A stretch of 64,000 nt of DNA from NCBI GenBank assembly GCA_023078555.1, contig CM041196.1, forward strand, positions 1,302,001 to 1,366,000. Reading direction: 5' to 3'. Shown here in pieces: positions 47,289-59,003 of this stretch (the stretch's first letter is position 1; each line of letters opens with the position of its first letter). The position numbers were made by a program, and so were the translations under genes. The notes under the pieces were generated by a model. The model saw only the letters and a program-made list of their open reading frames with translations. It ran no database searches and had not been told where the DNA came from. The stretch comes from Ulva prolifera (lineage: Eukaryota; Chlorophyta; Ulvophyceae; Ulvales; Ulvaceae).

Positions 47289-50200
47289 GCAACACACATC
47301 CAATGCAGGGAGGTGTGGGGGCGCGGTATACGGGAGCTCCTAGCGCCCAAATGTCACATGCCATGTATGTCACATGGCGGACTGTAGACAGTGCAGCGAT
47401 AGTGTGGTTGATGTGCACTAACCAGGATCCAGATCCTTTCATGGCATTGCCAGTTCCAGGTAAAGGCATGATGAGTCTCACTGGATATTGTGGCAATCCA
47501 GTGATATGCACCGGTGCAGTAGAAGCTTTACTAACAGCCAAGTCTATCCTCGCCTGATATATCTCACGTACGTGTTTATGACTATGGCCGTTCGTGGAGC
47601 TTCACGGTGCTCCGTACCAGCCCCAGCGCCTTCTGGCGCAGGCCTGTTGATGCGTTCCAGGGAAAACCAGCATGTGACGTGTGAATTCCGCGAAGCCATG
47701 TCCCGCGACCATGGGAGCAAGAGCCCGACTCATTCCACGTCTGCTGCGTCGGGATCGCGCCAGCAGTTGGCATGCAGTGAGGCATCAGAACAACGTCCAA
47801 CCACGGCCAGCCTGGTGCCCCAAGTCGCAGCCCCAAGTCGCACGCTGCGGCTGTCGCCCGATAAACGGCACACTTTTGGACCTGTGGGTATAGCTGTGTA
47901 ATCATACAGCCATACATACACGTCGACGCCGCTTCAGTCTGGACTCCTCTCTGGTTTATGGAACGCAGCCTTGCACGAAGCAGCAAAGCATGGCTATATG
48001 CTGTGCGCTTGCAGACCACGATCGTGAACAAGCAGATGGAAGTGCAAATGATAGTTCTGATCATCCAGCCTGCAGAATGGCTCGGAGCGGATTGGCAGTG
48101 TTTGTCGAGCAGGCGTTTCGGAATGCCGGGCGACAATGATGCTGATTCCTGTGCGAAACGGACCTGCCAAAGCGAAGATCGTCCTACTTCTGGCCATGCA
48201 GTATACAGTAGTATGAAATATGTACTAATGCTATATACTAAGTAATTCACATTCACATGGCATGCTGTTTGTAATGACTGGAACGAGGCGCAGTTCCCTC
48301 AGACATGCTCCGACCCCCGGTCTGTGTCGCGACTGTAGTACATTTCGCTTGACACAATCTGCGATCGAAGACCAAGTTAAAAGCAGGCGGCGCGATGTAG
48401 GAGAACATGCAGGCACCATGCAATGGACCCGTGGTGCCGGTGTATCGCGAAACGTTGCAAAATTTAATTCGATGACGTTCGATTCGAATGCCGGCAAATC
48501 GCGAATACCCTCATACCATACATCCGCCTCGGTTGATACGAAGTCCGTTGAGCACAGCATGCACCGACGTCGAGATTGCGATGTTGTGACGATTCCGTAA
48601 TGCAGCAGGCCCATCCGGGCCGGGCTGTATACCCGGGTTACGGCTGGATGCCGCCGCGTGTGATGTCAGTGGCACGGGCGCAGTTCCGCAGCTGCAAGGG
48701 CACTGTGCACAGCAGCTTCTTCGCCACATGTCACAGGTGCTAGAACCATGACTACGAACTGTCGGAGTACATGATTGCTCATCTGTTCACGGCCTGACGA
48801 AGGACGATGAATTCTGCCACGTCATGCGTGTCTACATAATTCGTAAAAACTGTGCACGACGTGTTGTATTTGACCCTGCCGGGAGCCAGCTGCGGCCTGG
48901 CAGCACCGCTCATGTGCATGCGCACGCAGCGGCTGCCTTCTTGGCATTGGGCTGCGTGCCGTCGTCAGCACAAACCTACAGCGCGGCGCACGCGCGCCAA
49001 TGCGAAGGCGCGAGGCCTTCGCAGCTGCAGGGCCGGGCGTGTGCGGCATGGCCTTGTTAGCGTTCTCGGGCGTCGCGAGAGGTCTCCCGCGAAGTCATAC
49101 TGGCGTGCGGAGTCCATTTGTGCGTGGAGGGCGGGTGTGCACACACGGTCGAACAGTGGGAAGCACGAAGTCGACGATTTCCGACGCGCCAACGCGAAGG
49201 TGGACAGAGCACACGGCGAGGTTGTTATGCGGCAGGCGGCGGCGGTTATTTGCGAAATTCTGGCACCATGGCAGCACACCCCGCAGGTAACAATCTGATA
49301 CAATCTGAAACCCGATCGGGCGTGTGCGTCACGGTGCCGACGACGACGCTCTGCATGCATCGGCATCTATCTTCTAGGACATACGCACGCGGAGTCGACG
49401 AACGAGGCCTGGTTGAAGGCGTCGACCCTGGGTCCTCGTAGAAGCGATATAGACCAGCCCTGAGGTCTGCTGCGCTGTGTTGTAGGCTCAGCTGCTGGGC
49501 ACCTGACCGCATGTCGAGGTGGCCACGTAATTCGGTACCGGATACACGTGGTGTGCCTACGTGGCGTGCTCAGCAGGCAAGCAAACGGACCTCAAGATGC
49601 CTCAAGTCAAGTCGTGCCGCACTGTAGCTACAGTGAGTTAGATCAGTGAGCCACATCCGAGCCCGCTGAACTGGCTGGAGGATGTGAGCGCTGTGAAGGT
49701 GGTCGTGCCGAAAGGAGCCGGGGTCCCATGGGGGCTCACGATGGTAGGGACGCGCCTGTGGTGATCGACGCTGCCCGGGCGGACAAAACATGTTCACAAA
49801 TACTGCCTCGAGTCGGTCGACCGTGTGCTACATGCACGCGTGCTGAGGTGTACCTGTTGTGCGACTGGGGTCTTCGTTATGAACGCCCCAGGCCTGCTGA
49901 GCATGCAACGAGAGGAGTGCAGGGCTGATCCGCTGCATCCAACATGCACCACGGACAGCCCGAGCCTTTCCTCGACAGTCTGCCGGGATGTTCCTACCAG
50001 CTCTGTCTGAGTGCATACTTTGAGTTGCAAAGTCATCATGACAAAAGGCTTCGTGCGCGCACATTGCAAGTTTGGTACCATGTTCGGGCTCAGCAACTAC
50101 AACCATTGACCTGAGGCGGCGTCAGATGGACTGCAACTGGAGCAGCGGAAGTGCGCGTAGATGCTGCGAGTAACATGTGTATGTTCTTCAGCAGGCCGTA

Positions 50201-50825
50201 GGTGGACGCTAGTCTGCTGTGTTACGGCAACTGCGGCACTACAGCCACGGAGCAGATCTGAAGGGCGCGCAATTCGCTGTCAGTACATGCATTGCATTCA
50301 TACGTGCCACCGCACGCGTCGGGTCATCGAGTGCGGGCGGCGAACCTGTGCGCTAGGGGGTTATGCGTTGCCGGTTTTTGGCAGACAATGGCTGAGGTCG
50401 CCCTAGCCAGGCCTGCTGAAGCAGGACATGATCAAGTACGGAACGCACATGTTTTGCACAGCTTGTTCTCCACATCTGCAGGATCCTTCCCATGAAGCTT
50501 TGCGTCTTCACGATCCCTTCAACACTTCACCCCTCAAAGCGGAAGTCCAACATGAGCACGGCTTGACGGGTGCGATCTGCTGATTGATGCACTCCATTGA
50601 AACATTTCACCGCTCCATAGCGGCAGTCTCTCTAACCGCTTGGCACAAATGCTGGCCTCGGCGCAGGGGCAGGGCAATCGGAGTCCGCCTCATTTAGGGA
50701 TCGACCTCGCTATTCTGCGGCATGAACGATCGATTTGATCTGATTGTTTCTATCCCAAATAACTTCACTGCCGCTTTTGCGTTGCTGTAGTAGCCGCAGC
50801 TCGAACTCGCAGAGCTGACATCAGA

Positions 50826-51131
50826 AACCTCCGCCCAGCCATTGCGCGGTGTGTATGTAGCCATGGCTCCCAAATCAATAGTATTAAAGCTTGCTATTAA
50901 CCTGTGTCAGCCCATGCGTGTCCGCAGTCGCGGCACAAGCGATGCCAATCGACGCGACGCTGTTCGAAGCTGTTGCGCGTAGAGATCATACAGCCTTTGT
51001 CTAAGGTGCAGATGAATGTATTGCATATGACTGGTACTGCCCAACGGGGTGTTGGCATGCTTTCGATGGCCATGCCACGCTTCCTAACAAGCATGACCGC
51101 GCTGATGTTGTCGACGCACGAAGTGCCCCTG
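50826..51131 (-). other. Possible exon(s) with CxxC motif, unknown gene
   Basis: After CCTGCAG on the minus strand a frame of about 75 residues ends with VDWHRLCRDCGHAWADT before a GTTAAT donor-like site. A second protein-like frame (MATYTPRNGWAEVSDVSSAS) starts about 40 bases later. The two do not join in a simple phase, so I leave them unassigned. Confidence 0.3.
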
Positions 51132-51335
51132 CAGGATTGTCAAGCACTACACTGTTGATTAGTCTTGGTCACCTTGTGTGTTGTTCCTGTACTCGATGAT
51201 CGTGTTTACCGATATGGTGAGGCCTGTATTCAAATGCCCTGATGTTTGTCAGCGAACTGACCGCATGCAGCAGTCTCGGTGTCACGCTGTATCGTATGCA
51301 GATTTGCCAGAGGATTTTCATTATTTGCAGGTACA

Positions 51336-52308
51336 ATGGTCAGGTCCGACAGAGATGACAGCTCTGCGGGTTCTGAAGTGATCGCTGCGGCGCCGAGTGC
51401 GTCTGCTTTCAGGCACTTCCCTCGAAGGACCAGCAAAGATGTCGATGCTTCAAACAATCATTGGGGCAAAGGATCAGCGACTGTGTTGCATCTCCCACCT
51501 CGCCCAACTCGGCGCTTGGCAGCTGTCTCGCCGGGTTGCTATGCGACACCACCCACCACGACAGGCCACGCTCATCGAGACTTCTGTGATTCGGGAGATG
51601 TCGGCAGCATGCAGAGCTCATGTACGTTGCACTTGTCGTCAGAGGACTGCGTCAGCGATTCCCCCATCGACTGTCAGACACCGGTCACGCAGCCGGTGAC
51701 TCCGCCACCCGTGCCCAACAAAGGGGCGCAAACTCCTCGAGCTCGATTCATCGAGAAGTTCGTGGCGTATGCGCGACATGACATTGGGGCTGCCCTGACA
51801 CTGGTCATCCCGCTCCTTCGTTCTGAAGGAGAATCAGCAGCATGTGACCTGGCTTCGGCTCTGCTGCCAGAGGCCGCGGCCTACCCAGACAGCACAGCAG
51901 AAATCATTCAGAATCTTCTGGCCAGTCCAGTCTCCTCTCAGCACCAGGTCTCCTGCGTCCAGGCTCTCCTCATGCATGCTCCCACCTGTGCCCTTGGCTT
52001 ACTGAAGAAGCAGAACAAGGCCTTTGCACCGCTGCAAGCGTTCACAGCGCTCGCATGCAACAGCTCCTCCTCGGACCTGGCAGTGCGCATGGTGTCTGTG
52101 TTGCACCATGCCGTCGCTGCCGGCGTGCCAATCGCCTCCACTTTCAATGTGGAGGCGCTTGTGGCCCTCTGCGAGCGCGCTGGGGTCACAGAACCCATGC
52201 ACAACCTGCTGGTAGCTCTATGGAGGCAAGACCAGCACGAGTCAGATGCTGCGCACGCATGCCTCTCCCGCATGCAGTGCCCAGAAATAACAGATGCAGG
52301 CCTGTGCG

Positions 52309-52354
<46 letters not shown>

Positions 52355-54476
52355 ACTACTGCTGCTTCTGAGCCTTGTCCTTCTTGCCCAGTCATCACGC
52401 TGGGTGTAGGCATGTATCATGAGATGTATACAACGTTGCCACTGGTAGTCGCCACAGGCAGGCAGGCGTCTGCAGCTACTGTATCGTGTAGCAGAGTCCC
52501 CAGCTGGACACAGAGCCTCCTCATGCAGGCGATGCCATTTCTGTTGTGTCACGGCCCCCAGGGTCAGCAGGCGAGCCCTAGCTGACACTTCAGGCGTGTG
52601 TGCAGGGCCATGGACGAGCATCAGCTTGCTCGCATCACAGTTCCAGGCACGGAGGTGAAACAGTGCAGCATCGTCGTGCCGACCCGGGAAGCCCCCTACT
52701 TCGCACGTCAGCATTTCACCTTTCCGGCAGCGCCCCTGTCCGACGTCGCTCCGGCGGCATCTCAAGTATCATCGTCTACCCTGGGCACAGGCCTGTACGG
52801 CGTGGTGCGACCCCACACCACTGTTGGTCACCCGGTCTTGCTGATCTTGCCAGACCTCACCGTTGCCCTGTGTGGCATTGCTTCACTGCGGTAGCTAGCC
52901 CTTCTCCACTGGTGAGTCTCCACTGATGAGTGCTGCTCTTCGTTGTATCATCTGGAGGGCTTGTCGATGGTTGTACATGTGCAGTCGCAGAGTAGCGGTT
53001 CCAAGTCTGGGGCCAAAACTGCAGCATGTTGTAGTAGACCCCAGCATGGTGGCTATGTATGCTGGGGGCAGCATGGAGCATATCCAGGGACGATTGCAGT
53101 TTGAGCAGAGCTGTGGTCCTACTACTGGTGACTGAATGGGTGTCTCATGACTGGTGCTTGTGATTATTGCAGCTGCACTTGCATCAGAGGATAGAGCTGG
53201 CTAGCCCTGGCCATCATCCCCTGGAAGCTGATGTCCATTGCAGCAGCTGTAAGCTGCTGCAGTTGTGTGACTGTACTCATGAGTAGTTGGTTTGGTCACA
53301 CACACCACATACAGCAGACTGGTGGAGTGCGTACAAGCTTGCGCTTTCCATGCACCCATGTGTGGTACTGCTGCAGTGGTACTGTCTTCCAACTTACCTT
53401 CTCAATCTTACAGCTCTCACTGTACTTATCTACCAGCAGCAATTGGTATCTGTTGCACAGCTGTGCGGTGCTGACGCTGCTCCCTGGTTGACCCCTGGGT
53501 GCCGTGGACATTGCCGCAGCAAGATTGCGGTTGTCTACAGGCAGCATGGCAACCTGATTCACAACGCCTGTGGCCACTGCAGGTGGTTCGCTCACGGCTA
53601 CAAGGGTCAGAGTTCGCCCTCAAGGTGCCGTACCGCACGGCGGAGGGCAGCTGGGGCCTGCGGGCGGAGCTCGAGGCGCACATCCACGTGTGGCGCATGC
53701 TCGCTGCCCACGGCCACACCCCAAGCAAATACCTCTGCCTTGCCAGCTTCGCCGTGTACTCGACACAGGCCATCCGCGGCCGCACGGTCAACCTCGTGGA
53801 GGGGCTCGCGATGCCATGCATGGACGGCACGCTGTGGGACCTGTGGCGCGGGGGTGTCGCGGGGTGGGTGCCCGGAAGCGGCGGCCCGTACGTGCAGCGT
53901 GTTCCCGCGGCGGCCGTGTTGCGCATGGCCGCAACGCTGGCCGAGGGGCTCGCGTCGCTGCATGCAGCCGGCTGCGTGCACAACGACCTCCACCCGCAGA
54001 ACGTCGGAGTGACGGTGTGCCGCGGCGGCGGCGACGCGGCTGCGAGCTGCCATGTGCTCGACCTCGGCCACTCGGCCCGCACCGGCGCCGAGGCGGTGCA
54101 GTTTGAGCGCCGCGGAAGCTTCTGGCCGGTGTGGCATGCCCCCGAGTCGATCTGCAGCAGCCTGCGGAGGGGGGCGGCAGATGGCACGTACACGCTGACG
54201 CGGTCCGCGGACGTGTGGTCGTTTGGGTGCGTGCTGTTGGCGATGCTGCTCGGGGGCACGCCGCCGTTCGCAGAGGCGGAGGCGTGGGGGCCGTCCGATT
54301 GGGAGGCCCTCGCGGGGGGCGCCCTGTGGCGTGGTGCGCTGTCCACCGTGCCGGACGACGAGCTCCGGTTGAAGGAGCTTGCGGAGAGCTGCTTGAGTAT
54401 GAACGCGGCGGCCCGGCCGCGCATGCATGATGTGCAAGAGTTTTTGCTTCGTGTGGTGGACCAGGAGGCGGTCTGA
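51336..54476 (+). CDS. Protein kinase-like protein with N-terminal helical region; HND and DLG motifs
   Basis: Exons 51336-52303, 52606-52804 and 53583-54476 give about 686 aa. Residues 1-130 are Ser/Pro-rich. Residues about 150-320 form a run of amphipathic helices (DIGAALTLVIPLL, AACDLASALLPEA, QVSCVQALLMHAP, LAVRMVSVLHHAV) that looks like ARM/HEAT-type repeats. The kinase domain has LGTGLYG (glycine loop), FALKV (Lys near 403), CVHNDLHPQN as catalytic loop with Asn instead of Arg, HVLDLGHSA (DLG instead of DFG), HAPES and DVWSFGCVLLAMLLG. The catalytic Asp and metal Asp are kept, so activity is plausible. Donor 52304 (GTGCG) opens into a 45-base C run, with phase 2 restoring a Leu codon. 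Tandem GTG at 52802-52807 leaves the exon 2 end uncertain by one codon. Substrate unknown. Confidence 0.83.
52309..52353. repeat. Longest donor-adjacent poly-C tract (45 bases)
   Basis: Starts five bases into intron 1 of the kinase-like gene. Confidence 0.95.
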
Positions 54477-55836
54477 GGGTGTCTTGTGTGGGCTGGTGAG
54501 GGTCCTGTGTGCACTGTGGCAGGCTGTGGTGGAGCAAGGTGTGCGCCCCACATGTGCCTGTGGCAGTGCTGATATGAGACAGTGTACTGATTTGTGTATT
54601 TCTCTGTGAATGGGGGTTCCGGTGGTTGAAGCGGGATATGTGGAGGAGGGGGGGTGGGGGTGCATGCGTGTGACCCTATGCACACTTTTTCTGTTTCCTT
54701 TTGCACGTGCATCTGCATCTCAATTGAGGTGGCCAGGGTGACTCGGTCGGGCCCAGTGGCATGGCCAGGTGGCCCGGGGCAGTCCCCCCAGGAGAGTCGA
54801 ATGAATCTAGATGAGTGTAGATGCTGGATGAGCTTGTCAAAGAAGGCCAGAATAGGTCCTGACAGGCGGTATGAGAGTCCAGAGCAGGTTTGAACTGATT
54901 GCTGACGGGCTTCAGCTGGGTGTTCATTCTGTGAACTTGACATTTGTGTATAGATGGTAGTGGGGCAGACGCGAGGCTCAATCAGATAATGGTCAGCTGG
55001 CTCAATGCCTGTACGACTACATGCGGCTATTCATGGAAAAAGAGGTGGATGCTGTTTCAGTGCTTCAGTGCGCTTCGGAGCTGTAACACACACAAACACA
55101 CACTAATGTTGGTGACCTCCCCACAGACAGAGCTTGTGCAATGTGTGAACGTGTCTATTCATTAAGTCCCACACCGTGCATCTTCCACGTGTTGACACAT
55201 CAACATTCGCGTTTTGAATCAGTGACACGCGGTCCCTTCGAGTCGCGCACTGTTGACAGCTGCGCGAGGGCATGTTTTGACATGACTCATGGTGGCTTAA
55301 TGCTGAGTGTAGACAGATGATACGTTGTGCTGCTACACTGTGACAAGGGTATGTCATGATTCAGGCGGAGGCGCACATGCGGGGCGATGGCGAGGTACCA
55401 GTGCCTTTGACTGGATCAACATGTTAAGCTTGTTTACAGATATTCCGACTATGCACGGCTGTACATCACTTTCAGAAATCACTAGTTCTCCCTCCTCACT
55501 GACAGAAGCGTCCCAAATGATATTGCTGTGTTCTCGGCGCGAAAGACGTAGCCGTGTAAAGAGTCGATCGTGCCACTCGATGAGCTCGCCGCGATGACGT
55601 CACGCTGCTGTGACGCATTCGACAGGTGTGGCCGTACGCCACAAAGTACTATGCGCACCAGCGAATACTCGCCAGGACGAACAGCGGAAGCAATCAGGGA
55701 TGCTCATACTATCTCTTGTGACTTGCTGTCGGCCACAACGGCCACCACCCGCTGGGAGAGGCTTCCATTCAGACGTCACGTTGAGCCTGTGACCGCATGA
55801 TGGCATCGCAGTTTTGACAGCTTTGCGCTCAACGCA
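54477..55836. other. Intergenic, kinase-like to PP2C gene
   Basis: I see no supported gene or repeat. Confidence 0.55.
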
Positions 55837-58092
55837 ATGAGATTCCTGCCGCCTGCACCACTTCGTGAGGAATGTGGCTGCAGGCTGGAGGGAGACGATT
55901 CACATGTCGGGCTATGCGTTTCTCTTGGTCGTAAATACCGCGAAGATGTTCCTGTTTCGGAGCAGTCAAGTGAAGACCACTGTACCTGGCATCATTTTGC
56001 CAATGCAAACATGTATGGTGTGTTTGACGGGCACGGGGGTATGCAATGTAGCAGAGTGGCCGCTGCAATGCTCGAAGAGACCGTCCGTCAGCTGTCAGAG
56101 GCTGGGAGAATCGCACCAGAGAGTCTAGGTAAGAACTACAACCTTGCACATATGTTCATAATTCGCGTTATGCTTGCGACGGGGTAATTCCACTTGGACG
56201 CCAGGATGCTCTGGTGAGAGTACCGAGGAATATGCCTACACGCGCTTTTTTTTTCATTCAGACAACAAAACAGGGAAACTCGTCATCTGCACATACGTAT
56301 GCAGATGGCGTATTCCAGTCAGTAGACGATCGGTGGGCCGCTCAATGTGACGACTCGGGCACGACAGTCACGCTGGCCATCCTCCAGCAACGGACTGTCA
56401 CAGTAGCTCATGTAGGGGACTCAGTGGCAGTTCTTGTGAAGAAAGACGGATCCAGTACGCTGCTGTGACCGGCCTTTGCAACGCTTCGTTCTCATCTGCC
56501 AGGCCCTGTCGACAGCGCTTACCTGTATGAGCTACATTAAGCTACTGAAACATCGAATGAGACTCCCTGTGGGCTATCTTGTGCAGTACATAAGCCGCAA
56601 CAGAGTGTCCTTGTCGTGGAAGTGTGGCATGGCCAGCACCCCAACACTTGGCTGCGGTGCAGCGGAGCAGTTGACCACCCCACACCTTGCAAGCAATGCC
56701 GATGAGCAAGAATTAGTCCGTGCCCGTGGAGCAACAATTGCGGCCCCGGGAGGCCCAGGGGAGAGTCACAGAGTGGATGGACTCATCGAGGTTACACGAG
56801 CGCTGGGGGACATGTGGATAAAAGACAAAATTTCCTGTCATCCCGATATCTACTCATTCGATCTTACTCCCGAACACAAAATGCTGATCCTGGCGACTGA
56901 CGGTCTCTGGGATACAGTGAATGCAACGCAAGCGGTGCGATACTGATCCATATTCAGCTTCAAGGCTCCTCTGCCTCGTAATATGTCATTGTCACGATAA
57001 TATGTGATTGTCACCAACTCCCTGCATTGCTATAGTCGTATCATTCTCTGGCGTGACAGGCAGGGGCCTGTGCCACAGTCACAGGGGCCGTGTCATCGAT
57101 GCATCCCTTTTCTCAGTAGACACCATTCGGCAATGATCTGATCTGTCTGTATACAACAACTACATCTTGTGGTGTTTTCTGACAATGCTTTGTGCGTGTC
57201 GAACATGTGAATCAATGCGGCAGGAATAAATCAAAGTGTGTGCATTCTGTTTGTATTTGCATGTGCCATGGCGTGTGACCTGTCACCAGCAGTGTAGAAG
57301 CTTCCATGAGCTGATTTACATGTCCATCTACATCCTGCACATGCTCGCGAGGTGGTTCAGTTTGCATGGGGTCGATGCTCTCCAGGCCCTTGGCTGCCTC
57401 CGGGCCATTGCTCTGTGTGCACTGTGTTATTCGGGCTGCATGGTTCACCGCACACATTGGCCAACTCAACTGCGGTTTGCTGTTTTTTGCGTCACATGTG
57501 CAGACTGCAGCCATCATCACGCCACCTCGGTGCCATGCAGAGTGCAGTGGCTCTCGCAGAGGTAGCCCGAGGCTCGAAGCCAGTCCAGATCGCTCAAGCC
57601 CTCGCAAAACGTGCTTTTGTCAGTGGCAGCGTGGACGACATCGGTGTCCTGGTGGTCCTTTTTGATGCACCTGAGACTCAAGGCCCAGCGTCCCCGTCCG
57701 CTGTGGGCAATGTGCCAACCAGCTGCACAGCAACAGCTGCGGTACGGGACACAGCGGGGCCTACGAGCTCGGCAGATAGGGATGCAGAGGGTAGCGCTGA
57801 GACCAAGGCAACAAATGGGAGGTCCCATGCCGACAACGGCGCTGGTGATGCGGGCGCCAGCTGCGAGCAGCTGGGCACAGACGGCAGCCCCACTGTGCCG
57901 GCGATGCACAAATGCGCGGACAGGGGGGGGCACTATGGCCACAGCCCAGGGGATAGGCACACGCATCGACCGGTGCCGTGTGCGCTTCGGCCGTCACGGA
58001 ATTTTGCCCCGGTGAGGTGGGGTGCTGCAGCCCTCGCGGCCACAGCGGCGGTAGGTGTCGCAGTGGCACGTCTACGCTGTGCCAGGTGCTGA
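55837..58092 (+). CDS. Tail-anchored PP2C-family protein phosphatase
   Basis: Exons 55837-56128, 56305-56454, 56663-56934 and 57541-58092 join in phase to 421 aa. PP2C motifs appear in order: RKYREDVPV in the place of RxxMED, YGVFDGHGG (metal-binding Asp near residue 65), DDSGTTVTLAIL, VAHVGDSVAVL, LIEVTRALGD, LILATDGLWD and SGSVDDIGVLVV (last metal Asp). The enzyme would remove phosphate from Ser/Thr using two Mn/Mg ions. After the catalytic core comes a Thr/Ser/Ala-rich linker of about 110 residues, then RWGAAALAATAAVGVAVARL and a short basic end. That is a single C-terminal membrane span typical of tail-anchored proteins of ER, mitochondrial or plastid outer membrane. The DGVFQ acceptor (56304) was chosen because an earlier AG breaks the frame. 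Confidence 0.87.
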
Positions 58093-59003
58093 TCAGGTCC
58101 CAGTGAAGCATTTCTTCTTCCGGACCCTGTGGTAGAAGGTCAGAAAGGTGTACTTACCCGCTGCTATGGCACCGTTCCCATGTGGGGAGCGGGCCGGTGG
58201 GTAGGGCAGCAGCTCCGGAGCTGCATCCGTTCAACTCCGATGTTGATGTCAGTGGAGGCAGCTATTAGAATGGTATGTCAGTGCTTGTCAGGTCCCGATG
58301 TGAGTGGCTGCTAACAGTGTGCGGTGGTGCCTTGTCGCATGTCAGATGTGGCGGAAGGCTGTGGGTCCTCATGGCCCAGCAACTCTGCCAGGTTTGAGGT
58401 GCATCACCAGTAGACCATCCGTTGATCGGTGCACAGGATGGAGCGTTTCAGATAAGAAAGTGCGTCTTTGCTTCACAAAGGGTGTGCTGTTCGAGGCCGA
58501 TGGGAACGAGCTGCACTGCTGAAATGCAGGTGTGGCCGTGCAATGTATGGCGTGAGTTAATGCTTCCAGTACGACAGCCAGCGTGCTGTATTCCTGTGCT
58601 AATTCTCAAGTAACACACGAGTTTGCACGGGTCTACGATGTCAATGTAGACTAGACTGACGAAAATGAGATTACACACGGACGGTCCCCGTGATATCCTC
58701 AATTGCACTACAATTCGCTTACGTGCATCTTGTACGCAATGAAATACCAATTAGCCATGCCTCCAATCAAGCAAATCGCTAGCTATAAAAGCAGGCTAGA
58801 TGTCAGCTGTGCCACAACAGTCGGAACGCTGACAGAAACACCCGCTGCGCCAACTGCCAAGCACCCCACCATTTGCATAGCCCTACGGTTCACCTGCACA
58901 CTGCATGCCCCCCAAAGACTGCGTCTGACTCATCGCATCGACTTGAGCCAGCCTGGTCACGCCAATCCCAGAGTGCAGAGCACTTTTGTGCGCCTATCTA
59001 CCA
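58093..59003. other. Convergent intergenic region
   Basis: Lies between the 3' ends of the PP2C and Mo25 genes; no feature supported. Confidence 0.55.

Larger units (their letters stand above)
41193..51335. other. 10-kb gene-poor stretch
   Basis: No gene with recognisable homology. It contains three or more SINE family A copies, two striking palindromes and several exon-like minus-strand fragments that I could not join (listed separately). Base composition is near balanced, unlike the GC-rich exons, so weakly biased exons could be missed. Confidence 0.5.

Noticed and set aside
47582-48256. 224-residue minus-strand frame
   Set aside because: Composition is irregular, no motif is visible, and competing frames on both strands are equally open.
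52309-52353. Poly-proline stretch in a frame continuing through the C run
   Set aside because: The donor just before it restores phase to the next kinase exon; the prolines come from translating an intron.
53426-54943. 505-residue minus-strand open frame, the longest uninterrupted frame in the window
   Set aside because: It lies antisense to the verified kinase exon, has low-complexity Arg/Pro/Ser composition and no motifs; GC-rich coding DNA commonly leaves long antisense frames open.
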